Positions 29,184-42,000 of a stretch of DNA of 64,000 nucleotides are shown here, in pieces. The first letter of the stretch is position 1, and every line of letters starts with the position of its first letter. A program made the position numbers and the translations under genes. The DNA lies in assembly GCA_965240325.2 (NCBI GenBank), contig OZ251224.1, forward strand, positions 1,178,001 to 1,242,000. Reading direction: 5' to 3'. Source of the DNA: Rebecca billardiae RCC1528. Taxonomy: Eukaryota > Haptophyta. The notes under the pieces were generated by a model, which saw nothing but the letters and a program-made list of their open reading frames with translations, did not search any database and was not told the DNA's origin.

Positions 29184-30789
29184 GACCGCGTTCCGCGGTC
29201 CTTTTCCGTAGAACGAACGTAGTTCGGGGCCCGCGGTGGCGGTGCACCCTCCGTCGCAGTCGTCCCGTACACGTGTAACTAGACTCCATCCAGCGGCGCG
29301 CCGCCCCAGCGCCGCGCCGCCGCCGGCGTGCGCCGAGTGTGGATGTCGGTCGTCGGCCGAGCTGCCCTCATCACAGACGGCCCTTACCTGACCCCCTGCG
29401 CGTGCGCGACGGCCGACAGGCGGATGCGACTCGGCGTGATCGACGCACGAGCGCGACTCTTGCACGCCAGGCCACCGGCGGAGCTGACTGACAGCCAGGG
29501 AGCCGGACGGCGCGGGACCGCGCGGATTCGACCGTTCGTTCGGGCCTGCCGCTGACCGTCGTCGCCGCGACGCCAGCAGCGCAGGAGTAGATGATCTGCA
29601 GGTCAGTAGGGTTCGACCTGCGCGCCTGCGCGACGGCCGACAGGCGGGCGCGAGGCGTGAGCGACGCATGAGCGCGACTCTACGTGCACACCAGGCACCA
29701 CGCGGCCGAGCTGACTGACCGCGAGCCAGGGAGCACGGTGCGAGCAGCCATGCAGCACCGGTGCTTGCGCGCGCCGCGCGTGCACGGGGTGACACACCTC
29801 GGTCAGGCTCGGCACGCGTCGCAGAGGCACGGCCAGCTCTGGGCACGCCAGGCGCCCAGGCCACGCGGAGCTGACAGCCACGGGGAGCCGACGGCGCGCG
29901 GGGCCGCGGCCAGTTCCGAGTTCGACTTGCGCCTGCTCTGAAGAAGAGTTCTGGGAGACCCTGGCGGAGAGGCATGGCAAGGGGGGCGTGTGGTGAAGTC
30001 GGAGACTCAGAGATCGATCAGTCCGGCATCATGCGCCGCTGCCCCCGAGCTTGCGAGAGCCCGAACACAGGGCGGCGGCTGCGGCGGCGGCGCCGCGGCC
30101 GCGCGGCCGGCCGCGCAGGCATCGACAGGGCGCGGCAGGGGCGTGCGGAGTGACTAGTGAGCGGGCACGAACGCGATGTCGACGGCCGTCGGGACCCGCC
30201 GCAGACGCGCGCTCCAGGCGCCACTCGGCACTCGCCACGCGCACCTGCCCATCGAGCGCCCCCTTGCGGACCAACCAAGAGTCGTCGCGGCTCGCTCGCC
30301 ACCCCAGAAGAAACCTGCACACGTCGTCCTTGCGACGGCGGCAGGTTTTGAGCTCGCCAGCTCGGTAAGTCAGTGACTATGGAATGGGCTGGCAACGAAT
30401 AGCTGCGCGGGTATTTTCAATAAGGCTTGCGGGTTTTAGACTCTAGATACCAACCGCCGCGAAGCCAAGTTCATATTCATCAAGGCGGAGGCAAACTATC
30501 ACACATGAACGAGAGTCTACCCACAAAATCGCGCTCGTAACGAACCGTTACACTAATGTCACGTCCAGCTGACGTCCAGATCGCACTTTACTTAAGGGAA
30601 TCAGCTGGGCGCGCTTTTTTTCGGCCTAATAGACCTCTCTATGCGATCTCAAAAACTCGAAACTCGGTCTCCGCCAGCCCTAAAAATCGCCCCCCGTCCC
30701 TTTTTTCTTGATCAAAGATCTTTTTGAAACGTGGTTCGGGCCCGCTGGTGCGGGCTCCACGCTGCGCGCTCCGCCCTGCACCGCGGGCC
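29184..30789 (+). mobile_element. 1.6-kb dispersed element, copy 1
   Basis: Begins with the hairpin GACCGCGTTCCGCGGTC (7-bp stem, 3-nt loop) and ends in CTGCACCGCGGGCC, flanked by AT on both sides. A subterminal GGGCCCGCGGTG near 29234 is the inverse of the 3' end. The interior has ~230-bp degenerate direct repeats (about 29400-29560 and 29630-29740), a palindrome GTAACGAACCGTTAC (30538-30552) and a 3' block with TTGATCAAAGATCTTTTT. Matches copy 2 inverted (roughly 80% over long stretches, by eye) and copy 3 in blocks. No transposase frame is visible, so it is non-autonomous or of unknown class. Its 3' end is only ~40 bp from the stop of the GT61 gene. Confidence 0.75.
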
Positions 30790-30828
30790 ATTAGCTGCTC
30801 CGAATATAAAAAAGGCGCTAAACACGTT

Positions 30829-32409
30829 CTAAACCGATTTGGCGGTGAGAGTCACAGTAGGTAGTGCTCCTCTTTCGGAATGCCAGCGTCTCTCGCTGTC
30901 ACGCAAAAACGCGCCAAAGTGTTCGCCGTCGAGAACGACGTTTCGCAAGTCGCCGTCCACCGTGTCCTTCTTCGGGACGCGGTAGCGGTGGCACACGTTG
31001 CCACGCCAGTGGCAGTAGTTGCCGTACAGCCATGGCGCGCTCGAGTGCGGGTGCATTTCGATCATGGTTGTGCCCGCGTTTGTGAAGAGGCCAAGCGTCA
31101 TACCAGCGCCGTGCACACCGACGAGGACCGAGTGCTCGCTCAGCAGCCGCACCTGCTGCGCGAGTGGCAGGGTGCCCAGGTCCACCGCGTCCCACGACGC
31201 GTCGAAGTGCTGCGTGACAACGCGCCTCAGCTCCTCCTTGTTCTTCACGAGCCGGCCGCTCTTCTTTGGGCCCTTGTTCGTCTTCTTGATGCGGAACTCG
31301 CGATCGAGGAGGAGCGCTGCGTGCACGGGCTGGCCCACGCGCTTGCCCTGCTCCGCCCGGTGCGCCCACGGGTTGAAGGGCGCGCGCGTCGCGACCGCCA
31401 TGCCCATCCACGCCCGCCGCGCGATCCAGCCGGCGATGGAGCTGGTGTTGCAGTCGACCTTGTCGTGGAAGTGCGCCGCAAACGCGGCGCCGGTCGATCC
31501 GATGACGACTTGGCCGTAGCATCCGGCCGGCGGCGGGTGCACGCTCACGCTCGAGTAGAATGCCCGGTAGAAGCCGTCCACCGAGGATGTGCGCTTGTCC
31601 GGCAGGTAGAGCTGAGCGGCCCTCGGGTCGACGCCCGCGATCAGCGTGGAGACGAGCGTGCCCAGGAACGCGTGCGAGGCGTGCCACAGGTTGAGCATCC
31701 CGTCGGTCAGGTGCAGCACGATCGGCGCATCCACCACGCGCTTCTGCGCGCTGCACGGAGCGCGGCCCTTGACCGCGGGCAGAAGCTCGAACTTGATCGC
31801 CTGGTACATGGTCTTGCCAAACTTGGGCTCAAACGAGAAGTGCGTGCAGTCGCTGTGCACTGCGTACGTGCGGTAATCTTTCTTCGCCTCGCCGGCCGGG
31901 GGCTCGAGCATTCGAGCGTGCTCGAGGAAGTACACGCCTAGCCGGTCCTTCTGCGGGTGCGGGTACAGGCGCACCGACTTGCAGACGTCCACACGGCGCT
32001 CCCGATGTGCCAGCACGAAGCCCTCCCCAACGAGCTCGGAGCATGTTGAGGGCCTCTCGTGCCACACCAGGGTTTCGTTCTGCAGCGCTCGGGGTGGGGC
32101 GAACGGGTCGCTCGCGGGCAGCGGGAAGCCGGTCTGCCTCCACGATGAGGCAGGCTTGCTGACAGCCGCCGCCACCGCTGGCGCTGGTGCCCCGGGTAGC
32201 ACCTCCGCGCCGATCGCGTGCGCCGGCCGCGCCTCGACAGAGCGCGCGTCCATCTGCTGCCCCGCGAGCGTGTGGCCTGAGCGCATGAGCGGCGACGACC
32301 CTATGAGTGACACCGCCGCCAGGACCACGGAGAGACCCACCAACCATAGCACCGCCGGAGTTTTGCGCCTCCTGGGCAAGCTGTCGGTGTCGTGCGAGTC
32401 CGCCGCCAT
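30829..32409 (-). CDS. GT61-family glycosyltransferase, type II membrane
   Basis: 526 aa, single exon, ATG at 32409. A basic N-terminus (RRRKTPAV) is followed by one membrane segment (about residues 19-37, LWLVGLSVVLAAVSLIG) and a Ser/Ala-rich stem, the layout of Golgi glycosyltransferases. The catalytic half shows VVDAPIVLHLTDGMLNLWHA, LGTLVSTLIAGVDP, VIGSTGAAF, an invariant-looking AVDLGTLPLAQQVRLLSEHS and VLVGVHGAGMTLGLF (about 424-440), then TMIEMHPH. The VGVHGAGM motif with downstream EMxP is diagnostic of GT61 (plant xylosyl/arabinosyltransferases, animal EOGT and POMGNT2). Sugar and acceptor cannot be read from sequence. Its 3' UTR must run into the adjacent repeat element. Confidence 0.85.
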   Translation of the reverse strand: MAADSHDTDSLPRRRKTPAVLWLVGLSVVLAAVSLIGSSPLMRSGHTLAGQQMDARSVEARPAHAIGAEVLPGAPAPAVAAAVSKPASSWRQTGFPLPASDPFAPPRALQNETLVWHERPSTCSELVGEGFVLAHRERRVDVCKSVRLYPHPQKDRLGVYFLEHARMLEPPAGEAKKDYRTYAVHSDCTHFSFEPKFGKTMYQAIKFELLPAVKGRAPCSAQKRVVDAPIVLHLTDGMLNLWHASHAFLGTLVSTLIAGVDPRAAQLYLPDKRTSSVDGFYRAFYSSVSVHPPPAGCYGQVVIGSTGAAFAAHFHDKVDCNTSSIAGWIARRAWMGMAVATRAPFNPWAHRAEQGKRVGQPVHAALLLDREFRIKKTNKGPKKSGRLVKNKEELRRVVTQHFDASWDAVDLGTLPLAQQVRLLSEHSVLVGVHGAGMTLGLFTNAGTTMIEMHPHSSAPWLYGNYCHWRGNVCHRYRVPKKDTVDGDLRNVVLDGEHFGAFLRDSERRWHSERGALPTVTLTAKSV

Positions 32410-32799
32410 CGTCTGACCGTTCTACGGCTGTCCGGGGCTCCGGCCCGAGTGGCCGACACGCTACCGGACAAGGAAAGCTGGAATAACCGTAGGCTCCGTG
32501 GAAATCGTTGGTCGTTTTTCGGGCGGAGGGCGGGAACGAGCATCATGGCGCACCTTGTTCGCACGTGTCGGTCAATGGCTGGGTGGCGGCGGTCACGCGG
32601 CGGCGGGTTAGCCGAGTCCGTCATCGGCTGGCGGCGGCGGGATTGACGACGACGAGTCCAACGTGCTCGATCGTTCCGGGGAGCCCGAGGCGGAGAACAC
32701 GTACGTGTCCGGCTACATGGATGCGGACGAGCATCATGATGATCCCGTCGCTCCGCCTTGCGGCTCGCATGACGAACATGCGGCGTCGAGGAGGCGAAC
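32410..32799. other. intergenic
   Basis: 390 bp between the divergent GT61 gene and the broken exonuclease. No distinct feature. Confidence 0.5.
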
Positions 32800-33972
32800 A
32801 TGGCGCGCGCTCAGGGCGATGCGCCAGATAGTGGCGAGCACATGTTCGTCGACGCTGCCGAGCCTGTGGTCGTTGCCGAGGACGCAGAGGAGGACGCCGA
32901 TGGTGGCCTGACTCTGCCGGCTGCAGCACTCGCGGCCGAGCAGCACTCGCGGCCGAGCCGGCGCGCGTCCCTGTGTCGCGCGAGGGCGGGACGGTGAAGC
33001 CGGACGCGAAGCAGGAGTGTGTGTACTTCTCTCTCCGCGCGATCGGCACCACGGCGCGTGCGGGAGCGCCGGTGCAGCCAGGCATCGGCTGGTCGAGCTC
33101 CATATCGTCGCCAGCATCAACACACTTCCGGGGCCAGATGAAGATGCTGAGGCCGAGCTGGAGCCGATCAAGGTGGGTGCGTGGGCGGGCAAGTTCAACA
33201 CGGCGGGAGTGTCCATCGCACCTGACCCGGAGTGGCATGCGCTCACGGCCGAGGCCGTGGCGACCAAGCCGGACTTCGCATCGGAGGTGGACGGTCTGCT
33301 GGATTGGATGAAGGAGATCATCACGGACACCGGGTTTGATGGCATTCTGTGTGCGCACGGCGGCGACTCGTACGACTTCCGCCTTCTCGCGCTCGAGCTG
33401 GCCGCCGCAGAGCGGCTGCTGCCAGCGAGGGTGCAGATGTGCGCTGACCCCGCGGCGATGGCCCGTCGCTTCAAGGAGGAGGACTGGCAGGAGTGGACCA
33501 AGGGCAAGCCGGTGATGAGCCCGAGATCCATGGTCACGTTCGAGACTCAGAGCCGCTGCGAGGCAGGCGGTGATGTGTCGGATTGGGCCGATGCAACGGC
33601 GCTTGTCATGCACGAGCCCGCAGTCGCTGCTGCCCTGCACAAGGGCAAGGTCGGTGCGCGCTGGCTTGACGAGCCGAGCCGAGCGCGCAGCCGACGGCGG
33701 CGGCCGCCGCCGCTGCGGCAGGGCAGCAGGTGGCAGCGCAGCGAGCGCCCACCGGCGTGATGCTCTGGGCGCGGCGGAGCCTGGCAACCTCGGCGCAGCG
33801 CGGGCACGAGCCAGTGACAGGTGCCTGGGTCGAGCTCGACATGGGTGAGATGCAGGACGAGCTGCAGCGCGTCGGCGCTGCGAGTGGCGAGCCCGTGCAG
33901 CCAGCGGCTCTCCGCGCGCACGATCTGAGGCGGCAGGACAAGATTGCAGCGGTGAAGAAGAAGGGGGCGTGA
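32800..33972 (+). pseudogene. degenerate DnaQ-like (DEDD) 3'-5' exonuclease
   Basis: Pieces lie in three frames: 32800-32997 (MARAQGDAPDSGEHMFVDAA, acidic), 32973 to about 33085 (ECVYFSLRAIGTTARAG), about 33085-33670 (RLVELHIVASINTLPGPDED ... GILCAHGGDSYDFRLLALEL ... ALVMHEPAVAAALHKGKVGA) and a tail at about 33710-33972. The order matches an exonuclease domain: YFDLETTG, then R(I/L)VE(I/L), then VAHNG.S(F/Y)D.RLL, then a late DA.AT...HP motif. The first motif reads FSLRAIG, so both catalytic acids of DxE are lost. The frame change at about 33085 leaves no room for an intron. I therefore call it a pseudogene. A less likely alternative is a divergent, oddly spliced pseudo-enzyme. Confidence 0.6.
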
Positions 33973-35057
33973 CAGCGCGAGGACGGGGCTGGCACGCGAG
34001 CGAGGCGGCCCCATGGCCGAGCCGCGAGCTGTGCGCGCACCTAGCCGGACACGGCTTCGTCACGCGCCGGGGCAAGCTCGTGGGCGTGGCGCTGGACGGA
34101 GTCGGCGCTCTCGGCATTGCGCTGCTCCGCTTCATACTCACGTTGCCCATTCTGTCGACGGTGGTGGCGGCGACGAACTGGTGGGCGACGCAGAAGGTGG
34201 TCGAGGTGCGGCGCGCGCGCGCGCGCGGCGTGCGACCACCGGCGAGGCGAGGCGTTGTTTTGACAACGCCACCTGTCTCCCGCGGCGCGATCGCGGCTGC
34301 GCGCGACTGCTGTCTCATCAGGAGAAGCAGGACGGCAAGACGGTCGTCCGCCCGGGTGATCGACGACCGCCGGTCGCATCATCATCAATATCAGTGCAAC
34401 GCGTGTCAGTGCGCTGCATCAGAAGTAGTCACCGGCCGCTTCGTGCGCGTGGCAGCCGCCCGCCAATGCGGCATCGTCCGCTGCTCCGCCACCGCCACTG
34501 TTACACGCTGCGGTGAGTGACGGTCTGATCGCCGACGCATTCATCATTTCATGACAGTGAGCAGCAGCAGCACGCAAACAATATACGGACAAAACGCGTA
34601 AAAAGCCCCAAAATAAAACTGCTCCGACGGAATTCTCCCATGCTTGCTTTTTCACCGGGAGCACCGCCCGGAAAAAAAAAAGAATCGGTCCAAAACGATG
34701 GCGTCAATGTACCAGGCGCCCCCCCCCTCGACCCGCCCCTCGCGCGACGGCTCTCACTCGCCGCGATGGACGAGTCGAGCGACGCCCGGCTGGGGCTAGG
34801 CGGTCCGCTCGGGGGCACGATGTGCACCGCCGCGCATCTCGCCTCCGGCCCTCCGCAGCGTCCGCGGCGAGGCCGCAAAGTGCCTGGAACCACATGGAAC
34901 CACAGGGGGCGTACGGATAAAGGACTTTGCCCACTGCGTCAGCGGCGCGCCGCCGCGCGCCCGCGGGTCTGCAGCGGCAAGGTGTGTTGCATCCATCTCC
35001 GCGTGCAGAGCAGGCGCTCGCTCGGCGGGCGGGCGTGTTAGGTGCGGCGCCGAGGCA
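33973..35057. other. intergenic
   Basis: About 1.1 kb. A frame at 33969-34510 includes a hydrophobic stretch (GIALLRFILTLPILSTVVAA), but it has no recognised relative and ends in low-complexity sequence. There is an A10 run near 34673 and a C9 run near 34721. The promoter of the BTB gene is expected near the end. Confidence 0.4.
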
Positions 35058-36568
35058 ATGTCGGCCGACGACGTGAGCGGAGAGAACGGGGCGAAGCCGC
35101 CTCTTCCCACGGCGCGCCTGCTGCGAAGGCTCTCTTCGAAATCGCTCTTCTCGGCCGTGATCCATGACACGTCCATGTCGGGGGGACGTGCTGCGGCGCT
35201 GGCGGAAGGTCGCAGCGGGTCGGCTGGCGATGAGCAGTTCACGCTGCTGACGGACTCGAGCTCGCTTGACACGCTCTCGAACCAGCTGTGGCTGGCGTAC
35301 ACCGCCCTCCAGCGCGAGCAGGCGGGCAAGCCCGAGGCCGACCCGGGCGTGCTCGTCGTGCTGGTCGGCTCCGAGTCAACAAAGATCTTTGCGCACAAGC
35401 ACATCGTCGATGCGCGCATGCCGCACATCTCGACGCTGGCGAAGGGATCGAACTCGTCGGCTGGCGAGGTGTTCCTCCCCGAGCTCCACTACGACGCCGT
35501 GTCCGCCCTCTTCAAGTGGGCGTACACAGGCAAGCTGCTCGTGACCACGTCGACGATGATCCCGATCCTCGAGGCCGCGCACTTCCTCGGCATCGGCTCG
35601 ACCAAAAACCTGATCACGGGGTACATGCGGGAGAACCTCTCGGCGGAGAGCGTGTGGGACATCCTCGACCTGGCGCGCTCGACGGCCAACGACGAGCTCT
35701 CCGACGGCTGCCTCGCGTACATCGCCAACCACACGAAGGAGGTGCTCGCGTCGCGCACGTCGTTCCTCAGGACGTCGCCCGAGCTCGTGCTCGCGATGCT
35801 GCAGCGCGACGACCTGGGCGGCGTCGGCGAGGCGGAGCTCTTCGGCGCGGTGATGGACTGGTGGGAGTGCCGCGTCGACTCGAGCCCGACCATCCTCGCC
35901 GAGCTGCTCGAGCACATCTGCTTCCCCTCCATGTCCAAGTCGGACCTGGAGGAGGTGATCCCATCGGGCGTGGTGCCCGCGCACCTGATCGAGGAGGCCA
36001 AGCGCTGCCTGGACGAGCCGCGCGCGCTCAAGGACGTGCCGTGGCAGCGGCGGTGTCGGGACCCGTCGGCGAAGGACTCGAACGTCACCGCGTACCACGT
36101 GAGCGGCGCGGGCATCGTCGAGGCCAACGGCGTGTACGTCCGCGACGGCGAGCACGACGGAGTTCCCATGTACACGCGCGGCCAGCTCGTGCTGATGCGC
36201 TGCCAGCTCACGCACAAGTGGTGGTACATCTCCCACCGCCGCGACATGTCGAGCCCGGAGGGCGGGTTCTATCGGTGCGCCTCGCTCGCGCCTCTCCCGC
36301 CCAGCCTCCGCACGCACCGCCCGTCAAGATCAAGAGCGCGCGGCCGGCTCACACGCGGGCGCGCGCGCACGTGCCGTGTGGATGTCGTCCGCCCGCCCGC
36401 AGGATCAAGAGCGAGAGCGAACTGCCGCCCACCCCCGGATACTCTGGCTCTGGAGATCTTTGGGGCCTGGCCCACGATGGCATCCCGCCCTTGCCCGTCG
36501 TCAAGATCGCGACCCGAATGCAGAAGATCGAGGAGCTCCGCCGTCGGGAAGCGGAGGCCGCAGCGTAA
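35058..36568 (+). CDS. BTB-BACK domain protein (2 exons)
   Basis: Exon 1 35058-36274, intron 36275-36402 (128 nt, CG|GTGCGC ... CCGCAG), exon 2 36403-36568; 460 aa. The splice joins EGGFYR to IKSESELPPTPGY. BTB domain at about residues 90-190: VLVVLVGSESTKIFAHKHIV, MPHIS, VFLPELHYDAVSALFKWAYT. A BACK-like helical region follows (SAESVWDILDLARSTANDEL, CLAYIANHTKEVL, SPELVLAMLQRDDLG). Such proteins usually act as substrate adaptors of cullin-3 ubiquitin ligases. The C-terminal ~120 residues form a compact domain (YHVSGAGIVEANGVYVRDGE, LTHKWWYISH, FYRIKSESELPP) of the NGxY...WxIS kind common in protists, perhaps the substrate-binding part. Partner unknown. Confidence 0.85.
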
Positions 36569-37845
<1,277 letters not shown>

Positions 37846-38925
37846 CTACGAAGCTGGCGTCGGCGACGGATGACAGAAGGCTCGCACCCAGACGCACTGC
37901 CCCACAGCGCACCTGCCACTTTTCTCGAGGAAGGCGCTGACGACTGCGCTCTGCTGCGGCGTGGCTGCTCCCCGAGCCTCGACGCGCTCAGCCCGCTCGG
38001 CGTCGCCGTCGGCGGGCGACTCTAGGCTTGTTCGTGGGCGCGCTGGGATCGCGTTCAGAGTCATCAGCACGCGCACGTCGCTCACAGAGCGCCACGAGAG
38101 ACCCAGCGCCGCCTTGATGCAGCTGTGCGTGACGCCCTCGCACATGTTCTGCTTGTCGGCGGTGACGACAGTGTTGGCGACGAGCACAGCAACGTTGCGC
38201 GCGGCGATGTCGTGCAGCAGCTGCGAGAGGGCGAGCATCCACATCTGGCCCGTCTGCGTGCCTCGAGCGAGGATGGGCACGAGTGGCAGCGAGACGCAGT
38301 CGACGATCACGGCCGTCAGGTCCGCCGCCCACCCACGCCCATCCAGCTGGTCGTGGTGTGCGCGCGCGAGCGCCTGCACGAGCTCATCCGTCTCGTGCAG
38401 CCGCAGGACGTGCACCCGGCCCAGCGCGTCGTGGAGAGTCGTCATGTCGAGGGCGTCGCGGTCGGGCGCGATCCTGCGGCACTCATAAGCGAGGCGCTGC
38501 GCGCTGAAGCTGTTCGTCGTGTCGATGTACAGCACGGGCGCGCGCATCACGAGCGCGGCGTGAGCACAGACGGACAGGCAGACGCGCGTCTTGCCCACGC
38601 CAGACCGCCCGGCGATCTCGCTGACCTCGCCGCTGAGAAAGCCGCCACCAATGAGCGCGTCAAGCTCCGTGCATGTTGGCACCATGAACGCCGTCGACAT
38701 GCGCTCCGACCAAAGCTGCGCACAGCTCCTCGGCCGAGCAGCATGGAGGGCGGCAGCTTGCGTGTGCGCCGCTTGGAGCGCCGACTTCTCGACCGTGGGC
38801 GTGCGCGCGGAGATGACATCGACGCTGCCGGATATGATATCGGCTATCGTCGTGATGCCGCGGCTCACAAGCTCCTCGACATCATGCTCGCTGAGGCCAC
38901 CGTCGCGGAGGAGCAGGGCGGACAT
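37846..38925 (-). CDS. RAD51D: RAD51D-like RecA-family recombination protein
   Basis: 359 aa from MSALLLRDGG (38925). The frame is open upstream, but that part is antisense to the next gene's start region. RAD51 paralogues form the BCDX2 complex that helps load RAD51 in homologous recombination. The N-terminal helical domain (LSEHDVEELVSRGITTIADI) matches RAD51D. Walker A is AGRSGVGKTRVCLS (about 103-115), with the preceding LDALIGGGFLSGEVSEI typical of RAD51D/DMC1. Walker B is LTAVIVDCVS. A late motif ALGLSWRSVSDVRVLMTLNA parallels the ALGRSW...TRIL of RAD51D. XRCC3 or RAD51C is less likely because of that motif and the overall length. Second DNA-repair gene in the window after MLH3. Confidence 0.82.
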   Translation of the reverse strand: MSALLLRDGGLSEHDVEELVSRGITTIADIISGSVDVISARTPTVEKSALQAAHTQAAALHAARPRSCAQLWSERMSTAFMVPTCTELDALIGGGFLSGEVSEIAGRSGVGKTRVCLSVCAHAALVMRAPVLYIDTTNSFSAQRLAYECRRIAPDRDALDMTTLHDALGRVHVLRLHETDELVQALARAHHDQLDGRGWAADLTAVIVDCVSLPLVPILARGTQTGQMWMLALSQLLHDIAARNVAVLVANTVVTADKQNMCEGVTHSCIKAALGLSWRSVSDVRVLMTLNAIPARPRTSLESPADGDAERAERVEARGAATPQQSAVVSAFLEKSGRCAVGQCVWVRAFCHPSPTPAS

Positions 38926-39099
38926 CGCGCGCGGCGCGTCCTCCGATAAGACCAGTGGCGCCGCCTGGCGCGTGAGGCCAACGGCCGTCTGCCGGGGATT
39001 TGACGGGACACGGGGGTTCGTTGATTTGAAGTGCCCGCGATGGAGTCGCCACCGCGGCTCGCGGGGCTGGGAGGCCTGGTGTAGCCAAAGGGACATCCC
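38926..39099. promoter_or_regulatory. shared divergent promoter interval, RAD51D-like / coiled-coil gene
   Basis: 174 bp between divergent ATGs. Inferred from layout. Confidence 0.35.
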
Positions 39100-42000
39100 A
39101 TGGCCGCAAAGGGTTCGGCGGGGCTCAGGATGAGCGCCGTCGCCGTCGAGTCGGTCGACGCCAGCATCGAGTCGCACGCCAGCGAGCCGGTCCCCGAACG
39201 CGCCATACTCAGTCAATCCGAGCGATCGCAGGCGGAGCCTGAGAATCGGCAGCTGCGCAAGCGCCTCGCGCACATGCAAGCGCACTCGTCGCAGCAGGCA
39301 CGGATCGAGCAGCTCGAGACGGAGCTGAAAACGGCCGAGCGTCGGGCCACGCTCGAGCGCAAGCAGCTCCTGAGCGAGCGAGACCGGCGGCGCTCTGCGA
39401 GCCAGCGCGCCGCAGAGCTGCAGCAGCGCTTGGAGCGCGCGCTGCAAGAGCGCACGGGCCGAGCTCCCGCGCCAGGTGCACGGACGGCCGTGCTCATCGA
39501 TACGCCATACCGCGCGTGGCAGGAGCTACCACGCACCGACCCGCCGCCCACGCCGGCCGGGCCCAACGCGCCGCGCGCGCAGCCCACGGCCGGAGCTTCA
39601 GAGCAGCAGCCACAGCCGCCGCCACAGCCGCAGGCGCACGGGGAGGAGGAGGAGCCGCGCGCCGGGCGGACGGCGCTCGAGGCCGCGCTCGTCGAGAGCG
39701 AGGCCGCGCGCGACGGCCTCACCTTCCGCGTGAACGAGCTCGAGGCGTCGCTCGAGCTCAGCCACTCGGAGCTGGCCAGGGCGCACGCGCGCGCCGGAGA
39801 GCTGCGCTCGAGGGTGGCGGCGCAGCGGGCGCGGGCGCGCGCGCAGGCGGCGCACGGCGCGCGCGTGTTCGCGGCGGATGTGCGCGAGCTCACAGGCGCG
39901 CTCGTGCACATGCTCGCGGGCGAGCGCACGGCGCTGCTCGGCGCGCGCGCCATCGCGAAGAAGGAGAAGGGCGCGGCGGCGCAGCAGCGCACAGCCCTGG
40001 AGGAGGCGGAGGCGCGCGCGCGCTCGCTGGAGCAGCAGCTGGCTGCGGCAGGCACGCGCGCGGCCGAGGCGACGCAGCACAGCCGGCAGCTGAGCGCGCA
40101 GCTGCGCGAGTCGCAGCGCCGCGAGCAGCTGCTGCGCGCGACGCGCGTCGGCTCGGAGCGCATCGTGCGCGCGCCGAGCGCAGCCGCCGGGCTGCCGGGC
40201 GGCGCCGGGGCAACCGACGGCCGCGTCGAGCGCGAGCGCGAGGGCCGCGCCGAGGGCGAGGGCGAGGGCGTGGCGGCGGCGCGCCCGGCGGCGGCGCGCA
40301 GCGAGCGCGCAGGCGGCGCGCCGCCGGATGCGGCGGCAGCGTCAGCTGGCGAGGAGGACGCGCCGTCGAGCCCGAGCCGCGCCGTCCAGGCCGCCCTCGG
40401 GCACCGGGGCGCCGAGGGGCGCGCAGCAGGCGGCTCGGCCTCGGCGCGCGAGAGGGCGCGCGCGGTCGCGGGCACACGCCTTGCCCTCGCCGCCGCGCAC
40501 GCGGCGCTGCGCGAGCGGCTGGCGCGCGCGCTGCACAGCTGGCAGCTCGCGTGCCACATCTTCGCCGAGCGGCGCACGCGCGGCCTGCTCATGGCCGCGC
40601 AGCAGGCGCTCGCCGCCGAGCGGCTGCGCTTGAGGCAGCACGAGCTCGCGCTGAGCGCGCGCAGCTCGGAGGCGGCGGAGCGGATGCAGCGCACCTCGGC
40701 GCTGCAGCGGCAGCGGCTGCTGTCCGAGCACCAGAGGCACGAGGCCGCGCTGCAGCGGCACGTGCTCGAGGCCGAGGGCCGCGCCGCGCGGCTGAGCGGC
40801 GCGCTCGAGCGCGCGGTCGAGCGTGTGAGCGTCGAGCGCGCGCGCGCGCGCACGCCGCCTCCGCGCCGGCCGGCGCCGATGCCGCGGCCGCGCGCGCAGA
40901 GCATGCCGCCCTCGCCCGCCGCGGGCCGGCGGCTCTCGATCGACGTGGTGAGCCTCGTGCGGCAGAGTAGCGAGCGCGCGGCGCGCGAGTCCGTGGCGGA
41001 GCGCCTCCGCGAGGCGGACACCGTCTCGACCGCGGCGTTCAGGCGCGGGTACGTCGACGGCTATGCGTGCGAGGCGCACCACGCGCACGCGCTCCCGCGC
41101 ACCGCCGACCGCGCCGGGCTGCCGAGCGCGAGCGTGCGCGCGGGCGTGCGCGCGGGCGCGCGCTGGCTGCACGAGTCGAGGCGGCACACGCACGCGCACG
41201 CGCACGTCGAGAGTTACGCGCACGAGCACGCGGCGCGGCTCGAGCTGGGCGGCGGCGGCGGTGGTCTGGTCGCGGCGGCCGCGCGGCCGCCCGCCCCGCC
41301 GGGCAGCGAGGAGGAGGAGGGGGCGGACACGGACAGCACGCTCACCACCGCAGCGCCGGGCGTGCACGCCGAGCCGGCGGGGGCGGCGGGCGGCGCCGAG
41401 CCCGGCGCGGACGCCGCCGCCGACGCCGACGCGGCCCTCGCGGCGGCCGAGCTCGCGCGCCGCCGCTCCGCCATCGAGGCCCTGGGCGCACACGTCGATG
41501 AGCTCGTGAGCCGCGGCGCGCGGACGATGGAGATCTGGCGGGCGGGCAGGGCGCACGCGGTGCTGCTCACGGCGCGCGAGCTGCGGCTGCTGCGCGCGCT
41601 CGCGGAGTGGCAGGCGGCGGCGTTCGCGATGCGGCACGCCGACGCCTCGGCGCGCGCGCTCGAGGCCGACCTCGCCTCGACGCGCGCGCGCGTGTCGCAC
41701 GCGTCGCAGCATGCCGCCCTCGCGTCCGCGGAGGCGCATGAGGCGCGCAGCGCGCACGCGCTGCTCGGCGCCGCGCTGGACGAGGCGGAGTCGCAGGCGC
41801 GCAGCAGCTCGAGCGCCGCCGCGGCGAATGGGGTCGCGGCCGCCTCGCTCCGCGCCGAGCTCGGGCTCGCCGAGTCCCTCCTGAGCGCGGAGGTGGCGCG
41901 CTCGGCCGCCGCGGACACGGCTCACGCCGCGCTCGCGCGCGCGCTCCGCGCTAGCCTCGCCGACGCGGACGCCGAGCTGGGCGCCACCTCGGAGGGCGCG

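Noticed and set aside
29600-29640. tRNA B-box-like GGTTCGACC within the repeat element (also in copy 2)
   Set aside because: No A box at the right distance and no cloverleaf could be drawn.
33969-34510. Frame with a hydrophobic segment after the broken exonuclease
   Set aside because: One hydrophobic patch only, ending in low complexity; no homology.
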